From assembly GCF_002775205.1 (NCBI RefSeq), contig NC_036460.1, forward strand, positions 2,548,056 to 2,612,055: a DNA stretch of 64,000 nucleotides, in the 5' to 3' direction. Of the stretch, positions 1 to 13,200 are shown piece after piece. The translations under genes and the position numbers were made by a program. Source of the DNA: Xiphophorus maculatus (Eukaryota; Chordata; Actinopteri; Cyprinodontiformes; Poeciliidae). Under the pieces are notes generated by a model. That model saw only the letters and a program-made list of their open reading frames with translations, searched no databases and was not told the origin of the DNA. Within the stretch, counting starts at the first letter, position 1. Every line of letters starts with the position of its first letter.

Positions 1-2102
1 AGCATGTAAACAGTTTGTGAGATATATTTATAATTCAGCCACGACGCCAGCGCACATCATCTATCGACCATCAGATAAAATGGCCGCCACACTGGGAGCG
101 GCTACGTATGCGGCGTTTAGGGGAAATTGTAGTCGGCAACTTTACAAATGCTGTATGGATTAAACACGTCTGACTAGTACTCAACCTTTTTTTTAACTAT
201 GTGATGCTGTGAACTGCACACTGTCCGAAAAACAAAACAAAACAAACACTATCATCCTCCTACCACTTCCTGTTGTCTCCGTTGTTGTCTTCGCTCACAG
301 TAAAGTCCGACTGTTGCTCATGTGACCCGTATGACGTGGAAAAAGTGTTTGGGTAAGATGTGCTACCAGCTCTCCGTCTAACGGGTGAAATGAGTTTCCT
401 AAATCTGCTGGGATTTATCCTGTCCAGAACTGAAGTAAACTCTGTTTAAGCTGGTTTCGAGAAAAGAGTCGCCTGGTTTCTGACGGCCTCCATCCAGGTG
501 TCCCAACCTTCTTCCCCCTGTGAATCAGCCAGACTGAGCAGCCTGCAGCCAACTAGTTTCACAGAGCTCACCTGTTAACGGTCGCTCGTTCTCTTTATTA
601 CAACTTGCACTTGTTACTGAACCAGGTAGGTTTTAGTGACTCGGCGAGACCCAAGGATGATGTTTTACATATAGTTTTGGGCTAAAAGCAAACGATAAAA
701 CATTTTCCACTTTTTCCTCTCCAGAATCAAACATCAGAGCTGTTTTACAACCATCAAAGAACTTTAAGGCGACTCATTAACTGAATGTCCACAACATCTT
801 TTAGATTTTCTTTGCGTTTGCATTGGCTAGCACTGTTGCTGTGCTTGTTTCATTGGCTGACTGCTCAGACAGATGATCTCATATCCATCACTGTCTTAGA
901 GACATTATGTCCTGATGTCTGTGCTCATGTCTCAGGATTACCCAATGGTCCTTCTACGTCTATTGCCTGCACAACCTTTTCTCTGAAACGTTTACGTTGT
1001 TCAACACCCTGCTCCCATATAAGGCGTTGATCATCTCTGCTCTGCTGTTAGTTCCCCTTTTCCCTTAACCTTTCACCTTTCACCTACCATCTACCTCCAA
1101 CACATCAGTGATGTTTAATTGCAGTTACACCTTTTTACACCATTTCAAGTTCAATGTCAAAATCACGTTTATAACTTCTTTAGTTTCTCTGATTTAGCAT
1201 TGGTTTATAATTTTATAACCATAACTTATTACGCTTATTATAATCTTAATGTGAGTTATTACAGATGTTTTCTGAAAAGAAACCAAGAATAATCTATTAT
1301 TCTAATTATTTGATACCAAAGTTACAGTTACTTGTTTTACTTGTAAGTGTTCCCACAAGTGTAAGTGTTATTATAAGTAAACTAATATTAATATACTGTA
1401 AGTATTTTACTTTGAATCTTATCCAATTACTGAAAATGTTTAGATTTCATTCTTTAAAACTTTCATGCATTAAAATAAGGAATAATCTCAACTATTTTTA
1501 TAAATCTGCAGGCTGGAAACTTACTTCCTCTTTTTCCAGGAAACCTGCTTTTCCTGTTTCATGACTCTCTCTGACTGACTGACTGATTTCTGATGATTAG
1601 ATAGAAAAAAGAAGTAGAATTAAAGCAAAGTTTGCAGGAGACAAAACAACACACACAACCAGATTTATTTGATTGATGTTTAATTCTACTGTTGGGCCTA
1701 GATGTCACTTGTGTGATTAATTTTAAAGATAACTTTATTTATTATTACTGTTAAACTTAAATCTCCAGCATGGGGAAGTGGGACGATCTCGGTTTCTCTC
1801 TCATCATACATTAACAAAAATATCATAAAATTCCTTTCAAATATTTCTAAATTAGCACCACAAGATCTGTGATTTTGATTGCAAAAAACCACAGAAGAAA
1901 TCACAAAATGTATTAATATTTTAATAATTTAGCTTAATGGCCTTTTAAATACATTCTGGCACAACCAGCCCTTTAAGAACCTTCAGATTTTTGATATGGC
2001 CCGAATGAAACTGACTTTGACGAAGTGTTGGATGATAAGATACAATTTATGCTGAAGACCTTATTGTACAGAATATAAAATATGTATTTTGTCTCCATGC
2101 AG
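1..2102. other. Upstream region with no firm exon
   Basis: This stretch probably contains intron or 5' sequence of the Ig-like gene ending at 2445. A frame at 785-1030 starts with a hydrophobic, signal-peptide-like stretch, but it has no convincing donor and no Ig motif, so I do not call it an exon. No RNA gene or complete transposon was recognised. Confidence 0.3.
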
Positions 2103-2445
2103 GTACAAGCTGACTGAAAACACTCGGTGCAACGTCACTCTACTCATTAAGCTGCAAGCGGAGGACAACAACAGGAAGTGGAGATGTCAGGTGGACACCA
2201 CAGAGAACAAGAAAGTTACGTTTCTGGACTTCAGATCCTCCTTTCTGTTTCAAAACACCGACATGGACCAGACTGTGAAGCCGCCGGTCACAGAGGAGTG
2301 TCCCGCAGAGCTGCCCATCAGCCGGATCGTTCTGTGTGTGGTTCTGCCGCTCCTGGTGTGCATCGTGGGATTCTTCACATGGAAATCAGACCACAAGAGA
2401 GCAACGACCTCAGCTGCTGTCATCGAGCTGCAGGATGTTTACTGA
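2103..2445 (+). CDS. Partial immunoglobulin-like membrane protein, last coding exon
   Basis: This is the terminal coding exon of a gene whose 5' part I cannot place. An acceptor (tgcag) lies just before 2103, and the frame runs about 113 codons to TGA at 2443-2445. The first ~45 residues look like the end of a V-type Ig domain: an N-V-T glycosylation site, then E-D-N-N-R-K-W-R-C, where the Cys would be the second disulphide Cys of the fold. A short stalk follows, then one hydrophobic segment of about 22 residues (start I-S-R-I-V-L-C) and a ~20-residue cytoplasmic tail ending Q-D-V-Y. This suggests a type I surface receptor of the large, fast-changing fish Ig superfamily. A polyadenylation hexamer lies near 2621. 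The upstream Ig exon and signal peptide were not found between 1 and 2100, so the gene may begin outside the window or be degraded. The specific family is unknown. Confidence 0.55.
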
Positions 2446-2546
2446 CTGACTGTGCTGAACCATTTGCTGCAAAGAAACTGTAAAAAGCAGAATGGGTGTT
2501 TGACAGTCCACCTAAAATGAAGAAAATGGACAATTATCCCTTGATA

Positions 2547-3092
2547 CACTGTAAAAACACAATCTTATCAAGTATTTTTGTAGAAAAAAGACCCAATTTC
2601 ACAATTGTTGTGTTTACATTTAATAAATGCAATTAAAATCATGTTTCTTTAAGTTTGTCCACACGATACGTCATTAAGAAACATGTCACACTATTATCCT
2701 CTTACCACTTCCTGTAATTTTCTTTGTCTTTTCTGCCAGTAGTAACATCTGGCTGTTGATCACATTTTGATTCAACCGTAAAACCACCTCATTCTAGCAA
2801 AAACATTTTTGAAATTGGTAAGTTTCCAATAAGTGAATATTTTTTTGTAATTCCAATTTGCTCAATCTTATGGTCAATGTAAACACAGCTACTCATAACA
2901 AGACATTTTTCCCACGTTGTAAAAATAATCTGCCAGTAGAATTTGTACTTTTTGTAAACATTCAAGAATTATTCCCTTAAAACAAGCTCCTATATCTTAC
3001 TGAAAAGTTACTTGTACATTTGTTTAGTCTTATTTCAAGTGTAATAAAATATTTGCACCAGAAACTAAACAAAAGTACTTGGTAAGAGTTTG
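2547..3092. repeat. Fold-back repeat family C, copy 1
   Basis: Palindromic interspersed repeat. The arms carry the pair 'caagatataggagcttgttttaa' (here diverged) and 'atctgccagtggaac', meeting near an aacaagacattttcc centre. Related copies lie at 9568-9917, 18463-18775 and 40873-41170. This copy is interrupted between about 2600 and 2800. The symmetrical structure suggests a non-autonomous DNA transposon. Confidence 0.6.
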
Positions 3093-3410
3093 CAGATATT
3101 TGACACATACTGTGCTTCAGTTAGATTAGCTTAGAGGAAAATGCTTTCTTATTAAAATGTTAACCTTGCAAAAGAGTTGCAGATATTTCACGGTTTCTTT
3201 TTTCTCCATGCAGCTTTAATTTATTTAAAATCCCGCTGTTCTACTTTCCAATAACTCTCCTTTAGTGTCACCTCCTCTTGGTTCTCATATCAAACTGTTT
3301 ACTTGACAGTGCTACTTTGTTGCTCCTGCATTAATGTTTGAGAAAGTCCACAACGGTGAATCTTTTTTTCAGTGTCAGTTGCCACAAATAAATAGGGAAA
3401 CTCTGCACTG

Positions 3411-3525
3411 GCTTGCAAAAGTAGTTATACTCCAGAAGCTTTTTCATATTTTCTATGCTACAATCACAAACTTTAATGTATTTCATCTGGATTTTATGTG
3501 GCAGACCAACAAAAAGTAGAAAGAA
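3411..3525 (+). mobile_element. Tc1/mariner-like fragment
   Basis: The stretch beginning ggcttgcaaaagtagttata and ending tggcagaccaacaaaaagta resembles the non-coding part of a common fish Tc1-like element family. A short related terminal piece lies near 4712-4750 (ggcttgcatttgtattcagc). No transposase frame is present here. Recognition is from memory of the family, not from a search. Confidence 0.5.
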
Positions 3526-4070
3526 AAGTAATAATAATAATAAAAATCATAAAAACCATGCTGTGCATTTGCATTCTTATTCTACCTCTAAATAAAATCA
3601 ATTACAAGTTTAATTCAGTACATTGTGTATAATTGAATTACATTGTAACTCCAGCTGTTTAGTGAATATCTCAGAATATTTGAGAGTCAAGTATTTAAAT
3701 AATATTTCTGTCCTGTTATAACACCAAACATATTATTTTAAATAATGACTATTATGTTATTTTCTTGTTTGATTCATTTAATTTGGTTTATTTTAGCTGA
3801 TTTAATGAGAATTTGCCATAAAATCATTTGAAATAAATAAATACTTAATTTTGTTATTAGTTCTTCCACACAATTTTGGCTGATTTTTGGTTATTTAAAT
3901 TTTAGCGTGGAATTGGTTAATTAAAACAAATATTTGTTAGAAAAGTTGATAAACTTGATAAATATGGCTACACCTAATTCTTTCAATAGACATTAAATAA
4001 TCTTTAAATAACAATTTATTAAGAGATATAAATCGACATAAATATGTACATAAAGTGAAAGCGTAATTTA
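3526..4070. other. AT-rich intergenic stretch
   Basis: AT-rich DNA between the Ig-like gene and the ints4 promoter. I see no open frame, RNA gene or clear transposon here. Confidence 0.4.
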
Positions 4071-4082
4071 CAAAAGGAACGT

Positions 4083-4101
4083 GAACGTCACATTGACGTT
4101 C
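4083..4101. promoter_or_regulatory. Paired CRE-like half sites upstream of ints4
   Basis: gaacgtca at 4083-4090 and its inverse tgacgttc at 4094-4101 form an inverted repeat with two TGACGT-type cores, about 110 bp upstream of the ints4 start codon. CREB/ATF family factors bind such cores. A role in the ints4 promoter is inferred from position only. Confidence 0.35.
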
Positions 4102-4209
4102 CTCTCCATCCTTCTCTTCGACTCTGGTATTGTGAGTTCCTACGGAAAGCTGAAAGGGACAATTCTGTGTTGTTGGTGTGAAAAATCAGCTAGCTGCTTT
4201 TGCTAGAAC

Positions 4210-7200
4210 ATGGCAGCACATTTGAAAAAACGAGTTTATGAGGAATTTTCCAAAGTTGTTCAGGTAAACACAAGATGTTGTTTGTTTTTCTCGCTTTTTG
4301 TTCAGTTGTAAAACAAACAGGAAAACGGGGAAATATACCGGCAGAATAACTAGCTGGTTAGCTAATGTAGCTTAGCAACATTCAAGCAGACTCAGTCAAA
4401 ACCCAGTTTATAACGGTTACTGTGATCGTTGGGATCGCTTTAATCGTTTCAAATATAATATTTGGAATTGATTTCAGTCGATGATGTTACAATTGAGTTC
4501 CGGACTGAGCCAGTTAGCCTTCCTTAACGCCAACTAGCAGGTAGTTTATAAATACAAACTGACACAAATAACGTGTATAATCTGTTCTGACAGGTTAAAT
4601 GTATCGGTCGTTGAAAGCAGATAAGAAGATACGTTTTAATGTGACGTTTTGAAGCGAAGTAAAAAAAAAAAAGCATGACTTTTCACATGTTTAGCTAATT
4701 AAACTGTAAAACATGGCTTGCATTTGTATTCAGCCCCACTGAGTCAATATCGTAGTCAGATTTTGTGGGATTATACCTGCAGGTTTTGTGGCGTATATAT
4801 CACTACAACTTAATACATATTTGCAAAATAACCAGAGTTCCGTCAGTTTAAATGAAATATTGATTGAGTTTAAAATGCTTTGCGTAATTAGAAGGAGAAT
4901 AAAATAACAAACCAGCAAAAAACTTTAAATTACAGTGGCAAAATAATGGAAACAATGACATGTTTAAAAACAGAATACACTTCATGATGTTACAGTTGTT
5001 ATTTATCAAATTTGGTTGTAAACAAATGTTTTTTAGCCGTGATTTAAAAGAGACTCAATGTTTCTGAAATTATTTAGTTTTCTGGGCGTTTGTTCTATAG
5101 TAAAGGACCATAAAAACTGAATGTTGCTTCTGGTTGCGGGGATGCGGCGTAGGCTATAACCAGAAGTCTGATTGACTTTTTATTCAGACCTCTGAAGACA
5201 CTGTTGCTGTAATCAATGTGACTAATTAAATGCATGGATGAGTTTCTCTAGATCTTGCTGGGACTTTCGGATTTTAATCCTGGTGGTAGAAAGCCGACTT
5301 TGTAACTGTCTTCATGTGGCTCTGAAGGTTCAGCACACAGATTTCAAGCTTGATGGCTAGTTTCTAGCTGTAATAAATGAAGCTGCAGATCGCAGATCTA
5401 GATTGTGCCTCTTTAGGTCCATACATATGGACCTAAAGAGGTCCATATGTATGGTATGTCCATATGTATGTATGTAGAGGTCCAAATAAAACAGTTTTAT
5501 TTCTGTTTTTTGTAACAAAATATGCTAAATTGTTATCTTCCGGCTTCCTAACATGTTTCCTGCAGATTCCTCTTGAAGAAGCTCCAGTGAAGAAGCTGCG
5601 CCTGTCTAAGCCCAGTAAATCCGCAGCGCTGCACATCGACCTCTGCAAAGCCGCCAACGCCACCGATGCGCTGCAGTACCTCCTGGAGTTCGCACGCAAA
5701 CCGGTGGAGGCGGAGAGCGTGGAGGGTGTGATCCAGATCCTGCTGGAGCATTACTACAAGGTGAAGCTAACGCAACAGATCTACATATAGTCACAAGGTT
5801 TTGGATTTGTTTACAGTTGTTGGTGGTAATAATTCCCTGTTTTGTTTCCCGTTTAGGAGACTGATAACTCAGTGAGGCTGAAAATCGCATCTCTTCTGGG
5901 TTTGCTGTCCAAAACAAACGGCTTCAGCCCTGACTGCGTCGTAGACGACGTCATTAATACGCTTGGAAATGAGAGTAAGACCCGTACCACTCCAATAAGA
6001 GTAACACTACTTCAACATGTTCTACCTGGAGTAAAAGTAAAAATTCCAAGAGATTACTCATGTAAGAGTAAAAAAAATATTGGGTCAAAAACTACTGAGT
6101 AACTGATCAAAATAGGACTGGGCGATGTATCAAGTATACTCGATGTATCGCGATATTTTCAATTTACGATAGTTAAAATGGCTATATCGCAACTATCGAG
6201 TATAAATTGTCGTTCAAATAATAAACTTTCACCGTCAAATTCACTGCGAGTATGGTTTATCCGACACCCTATGAATGCATCACTGCCCTCCCTCCCAACC
6301 TGAAAATTTTCTACAATCACACTGCCTGCGGAGAAAACAAACAAACATGGTGACAGCGAGAATTTGAGGCGAGCGGCTGAATGAGACGGTAACTGAAAAC
6401 AAATCAGATGATCTAGTCTAGTTCTGAAGAGAAACAGCTGGATCAATAATCTGGCAGTGGTTTTGATTTTATATGGAGGATGTCGAACAAAATGAGGTAA
6501 TTTGCGAAACATGTTATAAAACTTGCCACAAAAGGTTGTACCACAAATTTATTTCACCGCCTAATCAGACTATTCTTTCACATCTCCATTAATAACAAAT
6601 GTACTTGAATAAAACCTAAACAACATAAAGCCAAAGTGGAAATAAATACTGCATTCAACCAAAAGAGTGTAGATTATGAAGTCTGTATATTATGTTGCCC
6701 TTCAGTAATAATTAGATTTAAATAGAGAAGATGGGCACATTGACTACCTGATGCAATAGTTCACACTACATGATTTTTTGCCCAGATTTTCCCCTTGACA
6801 ATCTTAGAACGTTGGTCTTTCTAAGATGGTCGCTTGAAATTTCATAACCGATCATCCTGTATTGTGTGGTGTGTTACGTCGCCGCTCCGATCCTAATCAG
6901 GGATTTTCCCCGACTGGGAGTTTAACGCAGCCTGTTGAATGTGACAGGTAGCCAATCAGAAAGCGAGGATTCTCCTCCGTGTTTTCTGAGGGGAAATTAT
7001 GGAGGGGAATCCCAAACAGCTGACACGGCGCAACCCGAAGTCCAGCGGACATCGGAGATGATATGTGGAAACAACATTAATGTTTATTCAACATGCAAAG
7101 AATAGAAATGACAAGGGGAGGAGTTGGAGTGAAATTGCTACCGCAGTTGATAAACCCGGTAACTTTTCAGCTGTTCTTCGTTAACGTGACGTAAATAAGT

Positions 7201-10200
7201 TATAATGATTTTCATTCAGTCAGGACTTTACTCTGACTTTAGCCACATGCATTGCAGGTAGATTGTAGTAAAGCATTGATTAATGTCTGGTTTTAAAATT
7301 AGTTAACTGAACTTGTAGCCATTATTTTGTGCCCATTGTTGGACACCACACGGCAGGACCGAACCCGATCGAACCGTTATACCTAGGATTTCTGTCGGCT
7401 AATGTGTGGTCTCAGGTTTTGAAAATGGGCCGATAATCGGCCGACAGCTCTAAGATCGTGTCGTGTGCGCTGGGCTTTACACTAAGGAAATGAGGAAGGA
7501 GGGTCAGTGGAGAGCACCGGAGTTGAGCCTTTTTTCATTCAGTGTCATTAACAGAAAGAGAAAAAGGCCGGAAGAGATAATGCCGATAATTAAAATGAGG
7601 TTGATAGTTTTAATTTATCGTACGATTAATCGATTTATCGTTTATCGCAACAGGCCTAGGTGTGCCTCTGGTGAAGTTTTGGTTAAAATGTTTGTTTTTC
7701 ATTCACTGGGTAGAAAATCTAGAAATTTAACTCAAGTAAGAGTAGAAATACTTCATAATAAAATTACTTAAGTAAAAATACTCCTAAAATTAATTATTTT
7801 CCCAAAACAGTTACTCCAGTAAATGCAACTGTTTGCAGCTGCAGTGCTGATGACGGTTTATGAAATGTCTCCAGAATCCCATCAGGTTCTGGCTCAGCTG
7901 CTGGACTCCCTGCTGGCGATCGGAGGCCAGCTGCCAGAGAGTCCGGCTGTCAGGCGGCGGCTCGTCCAGGTGGCCTGCAAGGTGAGACCGCCTGCGTAAA
8001 ATCTGGGCGTCGCCGTGGGGACGCCGCGGCGCCATCTTGAATATCTTCCTGTTTCTCCTCTTCAGCTTCTCTCCGATACGAACTTCGGGGTGAGGAACAA
8101 ATGTCTGCAGCTGCTGGGGTTCCTGGGAACTGTGGAAACGCCTCTGACCAAAGACGGCGAGGGACCGAGCTCATCGCTAGGTCTGAAACATCCGACCGTA
8201 CATCCGACCGTACATCCAACCGTACATCCAACCGTACATCCGACTGTACATCCGACCATACGTCCAACTGTACATCCGACCGTACGTCCAACCGTACATC
8301 CGACCGTACATCCAACCGTACATCCGACCGTACATCCAACCATACATCCGACCGTACATCCAACCATCCATCCCTCCATATTTTGAGTATTCAGTTCGTT
8401 ACTGTAGAAAACATCAGATGTTAATTCTTGATTAATTTTTCTCTTTATTCTTTAAAAATGAAATAATCGTATGAAAATGCTCTCATGAATAATTTGCAGC
8501 AACTCTGACCAGCATCATAAATTTAGTATATTTTATTTCTGCTGCTGTGACACAAACCTTGAAAATCGTAACGTAGAAAGTATTACGGGCGTGTTTGTGT
8601 TTGGATTGTTGCTAAATGTTTTTAAGTGTCAGCTGTGTGGATCTGCAGGAGGAGTCCGGGACGTCCAGAGTATCATCAGTACCTACTTCTCAGACCAGGA
8701 CCCCAGAGTGCGCACTGCAGCGCTCAAAGCCATGGTACAACCAGCCACAGAAATAAACTCTCTGTTCAGTTTCACCGTTAAATTACTGCTTTTTTTAATT
8801 ATGTTTTTTTTTTCAAATTTATTTTCCAGCTGCAGCTTCATGAGAGAGGAATGAAGATTCATCAGATAATTTATGAACAGGTGCTCACGGATAAACAAAA
8901 CATAAACAAAGCAGCAATATTTAGACGTTTAAATGAGTCCTGTTGCACAATCAATAAAAAAACTACAAGGGTTTTATTAGAATCAACTAATAATTCGCAT
9001 TTATAAGACACACATCTAATTCAGCAGTTAACAGGTGGTTGATTGATGGATTTATAAAACGCCGTTAGGAAGGTGTAGCTACTCGAACTGGCTGGGTCCA
9101 ACAGTTGGAGCAGGAACCAATAAAATCTCCAGGTTTTTAAGGAAACATCAAGTTAGACAAAGGAAAATGATAAAGTGTCTGGAAAGAAAACCTACAGAAA
9201 TCTTTGAAAATTGACAATAAAAGAAAATGAAGGACAGATGGTTGGAATCTGTTGAATCCAAATGTGATGCACTTTGACTCTCTTCTCTCAGATTTAATTA
9301 GAAACTTTAAAAATCGACCAGCTGCTGTGGAAGGATAATGTTGATGTTTTTCATGTTTCCAGGCCTGCAGGTTGCTGTCTGACGACTATGAACAGGTCCG
9401 CTCTGCCGCTGTTCAGATGGTCTGGGTGCTCAGCCAGCTCTACTCAGAAAGGTAAAGATCACAGCGAAACCATAAGGCTCGCTCTAAATCACAGGTGTCA
9501 AACTCGAGGTGCAGGGGCCAAATCTGGCCTTTTGTAGCTTTTTATGTGGTCCTGTAGACTCCAGAGGGAGTGTTTTTGGTCTGGTTTCTACTGTAAATAT
9601 CTTATTACACCTGAAATAAGAAAAAACAAACTGACAAATAACTTTTCAGCAACATATGGGAGCTTTAAGTAAATAATTCCTTAATATTGAGTAAAAAAAG
9701 TTCTAGTTCCACTAGCAGATTATTTCCCCTAAAACAAGACATTTTCCTCGTGTTATAAATTAAATAATTTGCCAATGAAACTTTAACTTTTTCATGAATA
9801 TTAAGGAGTTATTTACTTAAAACAAGCGCCTATATTTTGCTGAAACGCTGCGTAGTTCAGAAGTACTAACATATTTGCACTTTAAAACTAGACAAAAATA
9901 CTTGGTAGGATTTTGGGCTTTTGTGGTGAAGAGCCTTCAAAATAACTGGAGTGTGCTTCAAGATTAGTGTTTTTCAGTGAAATCAAATCAGTTTTTATTT
10001 ATTGTCAAATTACATCAGTCCCTCCAGTTTTTCATGATTTAGAAAATTTTTGTGAAATCCACAGATCCAAGTGATTTTTCTCGCTAATGCGTAACACAGT
10101 CAGTCAGTTAGTACTTTAAAAATGTGGGTTTATTACAAATTATCTGCAAACATTGGGTTTAAGTTTTGCTAAGTCACAAACGGCGGTATTTGTTATTTTT

Positions 10201-13200
10201 ACGACACTGTTGCCTCAGTTGCCCTGATGTCAAGTTATAGTCCAAAAAGTCATATTGACAGTCATACTTTTTGGAAAATTGTCAAATATTTTCCACAAAA
10301 TCAGTGATTTTGGATCTGAAGAATTACAAAAACTATCATGAAATCAAGAAGTGACTGCTCAGTGTTAATATTTTAACAGTTTATTAATGAGTTCTCTCAA
10401 TATATTCTGGCACAAGAATATGTTTAAGAACATTTATGATCTTGATGTGGCCAATTAAAATAAGTTTGACACTGATCTAAATCAACAGCAGTGGAAATTT
10501 TAGATCATCAAGGATTATTTAATAAAAGGAGGGAAATTGAGGTGCAGATGAGAAGATTTGTCAAATTTAATTGAGTTTGAGTTGAACTCTTCAAATCAGG
10601 GGAAATATTTAATGTATTTTCTGCTCTGCTTGTCAGCATTGTGCCCATCCCATCGTCCAATGAGGAGATCCGGCTGGTTGACGATGCATTTGGGAAGATC
10701 AGTCACATGGTGAGCGACGGTTCCTGGATGGTTCGGGTGCAGGCTGCTAAAACCTTGGTGAGGAAATCAAAATGATTCAGTCGTTACATATGTTGGATCC
10801 GTGAATTTTAACGGCGGATGTTTAATGTTGGCGACCCAGGGCTCCATGCTGCAGGTCAGCCATCACTTTCTGGAGCAAACTCTGGATAAGAAGCTCATGT
10901 CGGATCTCAGAGTGAGTATGTTCAGGTTTGTTTTGTGCTTTCACCAGAATAAATCTGATGTGTTCGTTTCCGTTGACCTTTCTGTGTTCAGAGGAAGCGC
11001 ACGGCTCACGAACGAGCCAAAGAGCTCTTCGCATCCGGAGAGTTCTCCTCTGGCAGGAAGTGGGCCGATGATGCCCCCAAAGAGAAACTGGACACCAACA
11101 CCGTCAACCTCATCGCCTCGGGGGCCTGCGGTGCTTTCGTCCACGGCCTCGAGGACGAGATGTTTGGTACCTGTCAAATCAGTTTGTGTTTTTGTGTGTA
11201 AATTTGGCCCCTTTTTGGTTCTAGATTTGAATTTTAAAGGGGGCCTATTATCCAAAATTCTAATTTTGCACATTTTTGTACTTCCATTTCGGTTTCTACT
11301 GCTTAAGAAAACACCCAGACGGTCTTTGGTGGCAATAAGTGAATGTTTTTTGGTGTCTGGATAATGAGCCTTTTCAAAAATTTCCCAGTGAAGTTGCATT
11401 CGGCGGGGACTGCAGTGTTACACAGCAACCCCAGCCGGACAAGTCTGTTACCTAGCAACCCAAACTAAGCTTCAGCATGTTTGGTCAGCTGGTTTTACCC
11501 TGTATGCTCTGTACAATGGCTGCTGGAAAAGACAAGTGTTTTTTGTTAACCTACCATCCAGAAACCTCTTGCTACATTCTTTTTGGTTGTGCAGGAGGCC
11601 TCACTTCTACTTTTCAAAGATGTATGGTTGTACAATTACGCATCTGTTTGGAGCCATTTACAATTGTGAGTGTAAAGGTTGAGTTTGGGGCATTGCCAGC
11701 AGCAGATTATTTGGATTTAAAGTGACAAGACACCCTAAAACAGCTCAAAATAGGCAGAACTAAGCAGAATAAAATCTCATTCTCTAATAATAATTTTGTG
11801 CAAAAAATGTAATAAACATGTTTTGTATAACCCGTAGACCTGTCCTAACCTGTCCAAGGAAACATAATGGGTCTCCTTTAAGACTGATTTCACACCTGAT
11901 CGTCCAGTAGACTCGCTTCGATTGGGGTCCAAAATTGCAACATTTGTTACATTTTCAGCTGCTGCATTTCTCTTTCACTCTGCACTGAGTCAAACGAACC
12001 AAACATTTTTGAAAAACCTGTTCCCCTCCTCGCCTGTGGTGGCGCTGCACCTAAAACCTCTGAAGAAGAAACTGAGTTCAACTTCCTTCTTCACAAAATG
12101 CAACAATGCAGTGTTTAGGGATAGGATTTCTGTTTTGTTTTTAGCAAAAGACAACGAGCCATTTCTCCCGCTTGCGCTACAATAGCGTGTTTGTTTTGGT
12201 TGTATTTACCCAGAATGCCCTGCGCTGTAGTCCGCTTCCTGATTTTGGAGAGGTCTCCGGTTTATTCTAATATTTTGGTGCCAATTCAGTAATATTTTTC
12301 ACTGATCCTCTTCTCACTTTGAGTCTTTTTGCTTTGTGCCGGAACACATTTGACTCAGACTCGTGTTTTCTCTTCATTTCCTCCTCAGAGGTTCGAATCG
12401 CTGCAGTGGAGGCTCTCTGCCAGCTCGCCCGCTCGTCTCCCAGCTTTGCCGAAAAGTGCCTCGATTTCCTCGTCGACATGTTTAATGATGAGATCGAGGA
12501 AGTCAGGCTGCAGTCCATCCACGTGCTGAGAGAAATCTCGACCCACATAACGCTCAGGGAGGACCAGCTGGACACCGTGCTGGCCGTCCTGGAGGTCGGG
12601 ACAACCTGAACGCTTTGTTTTTAGCTGCGAGTAAAGATGCTGATAAAGTTGATGTTTGTCTCCAGGACTCGTCTCGGGACATCAGGGAAGCTCTCCATGA
12701 GCTGCTCTGTTACACCAACGTCTCCACCAAGGAGTGCATCCAGCTGGCGCTGTTGGAGCTGCTGAAGAACCTCAACAAATATCCCACCGACCGCAACTCC
12801 GTCTGGAAGTAAGACTTTATTACTTATTTTTATCCAAAACATTCAGTACAACTGGAAGGTTTAGTAAAAAATATTCTATTTCCTTAAATTAGTGAAGCAA
12901 ACAGTCATTTTGTGGTTACTTTCCAGAAAGTTAAAGGTTATTTATAAAGTTTATTTTACATGACACTCCTTTAAAGCTGCAGTCTGTAACTTTTATAAAG
13001 AATCTATTTTTGGCGTATTTGTGAAAAGTGTCACCATGTTGTGAGAGTTTCTGAGACAGATAATCTGTTAATAGATCAATCTCCTCCACCTCCTCCCTGA
13101 GCTACTGTTGGCCTCTGAAGAAATGCACCACTCCTCACCTGAAACAACCAGGAGGGTCTTAGCGCTGTCAATCATCCTCATGTACTCGCTTCTAAATGTG

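Noticed and set aside
785-1030. 81-residue frame with a signal-peptide-like start
   Set aside because: No clear donor, no Ig motif, and no joinable acceptor to the exon at 2103 in a supported phase. It may be real but is not provable from sequence.
7950-8424. Several overlapping long frames with repeating D-V-R-S / T-V-H-P type peptides
   Set aside because: They come from the 12-bp minisatellite in ints4 intron 5, whose length is a multiple of three with no stops. The same tract is open on both strands.
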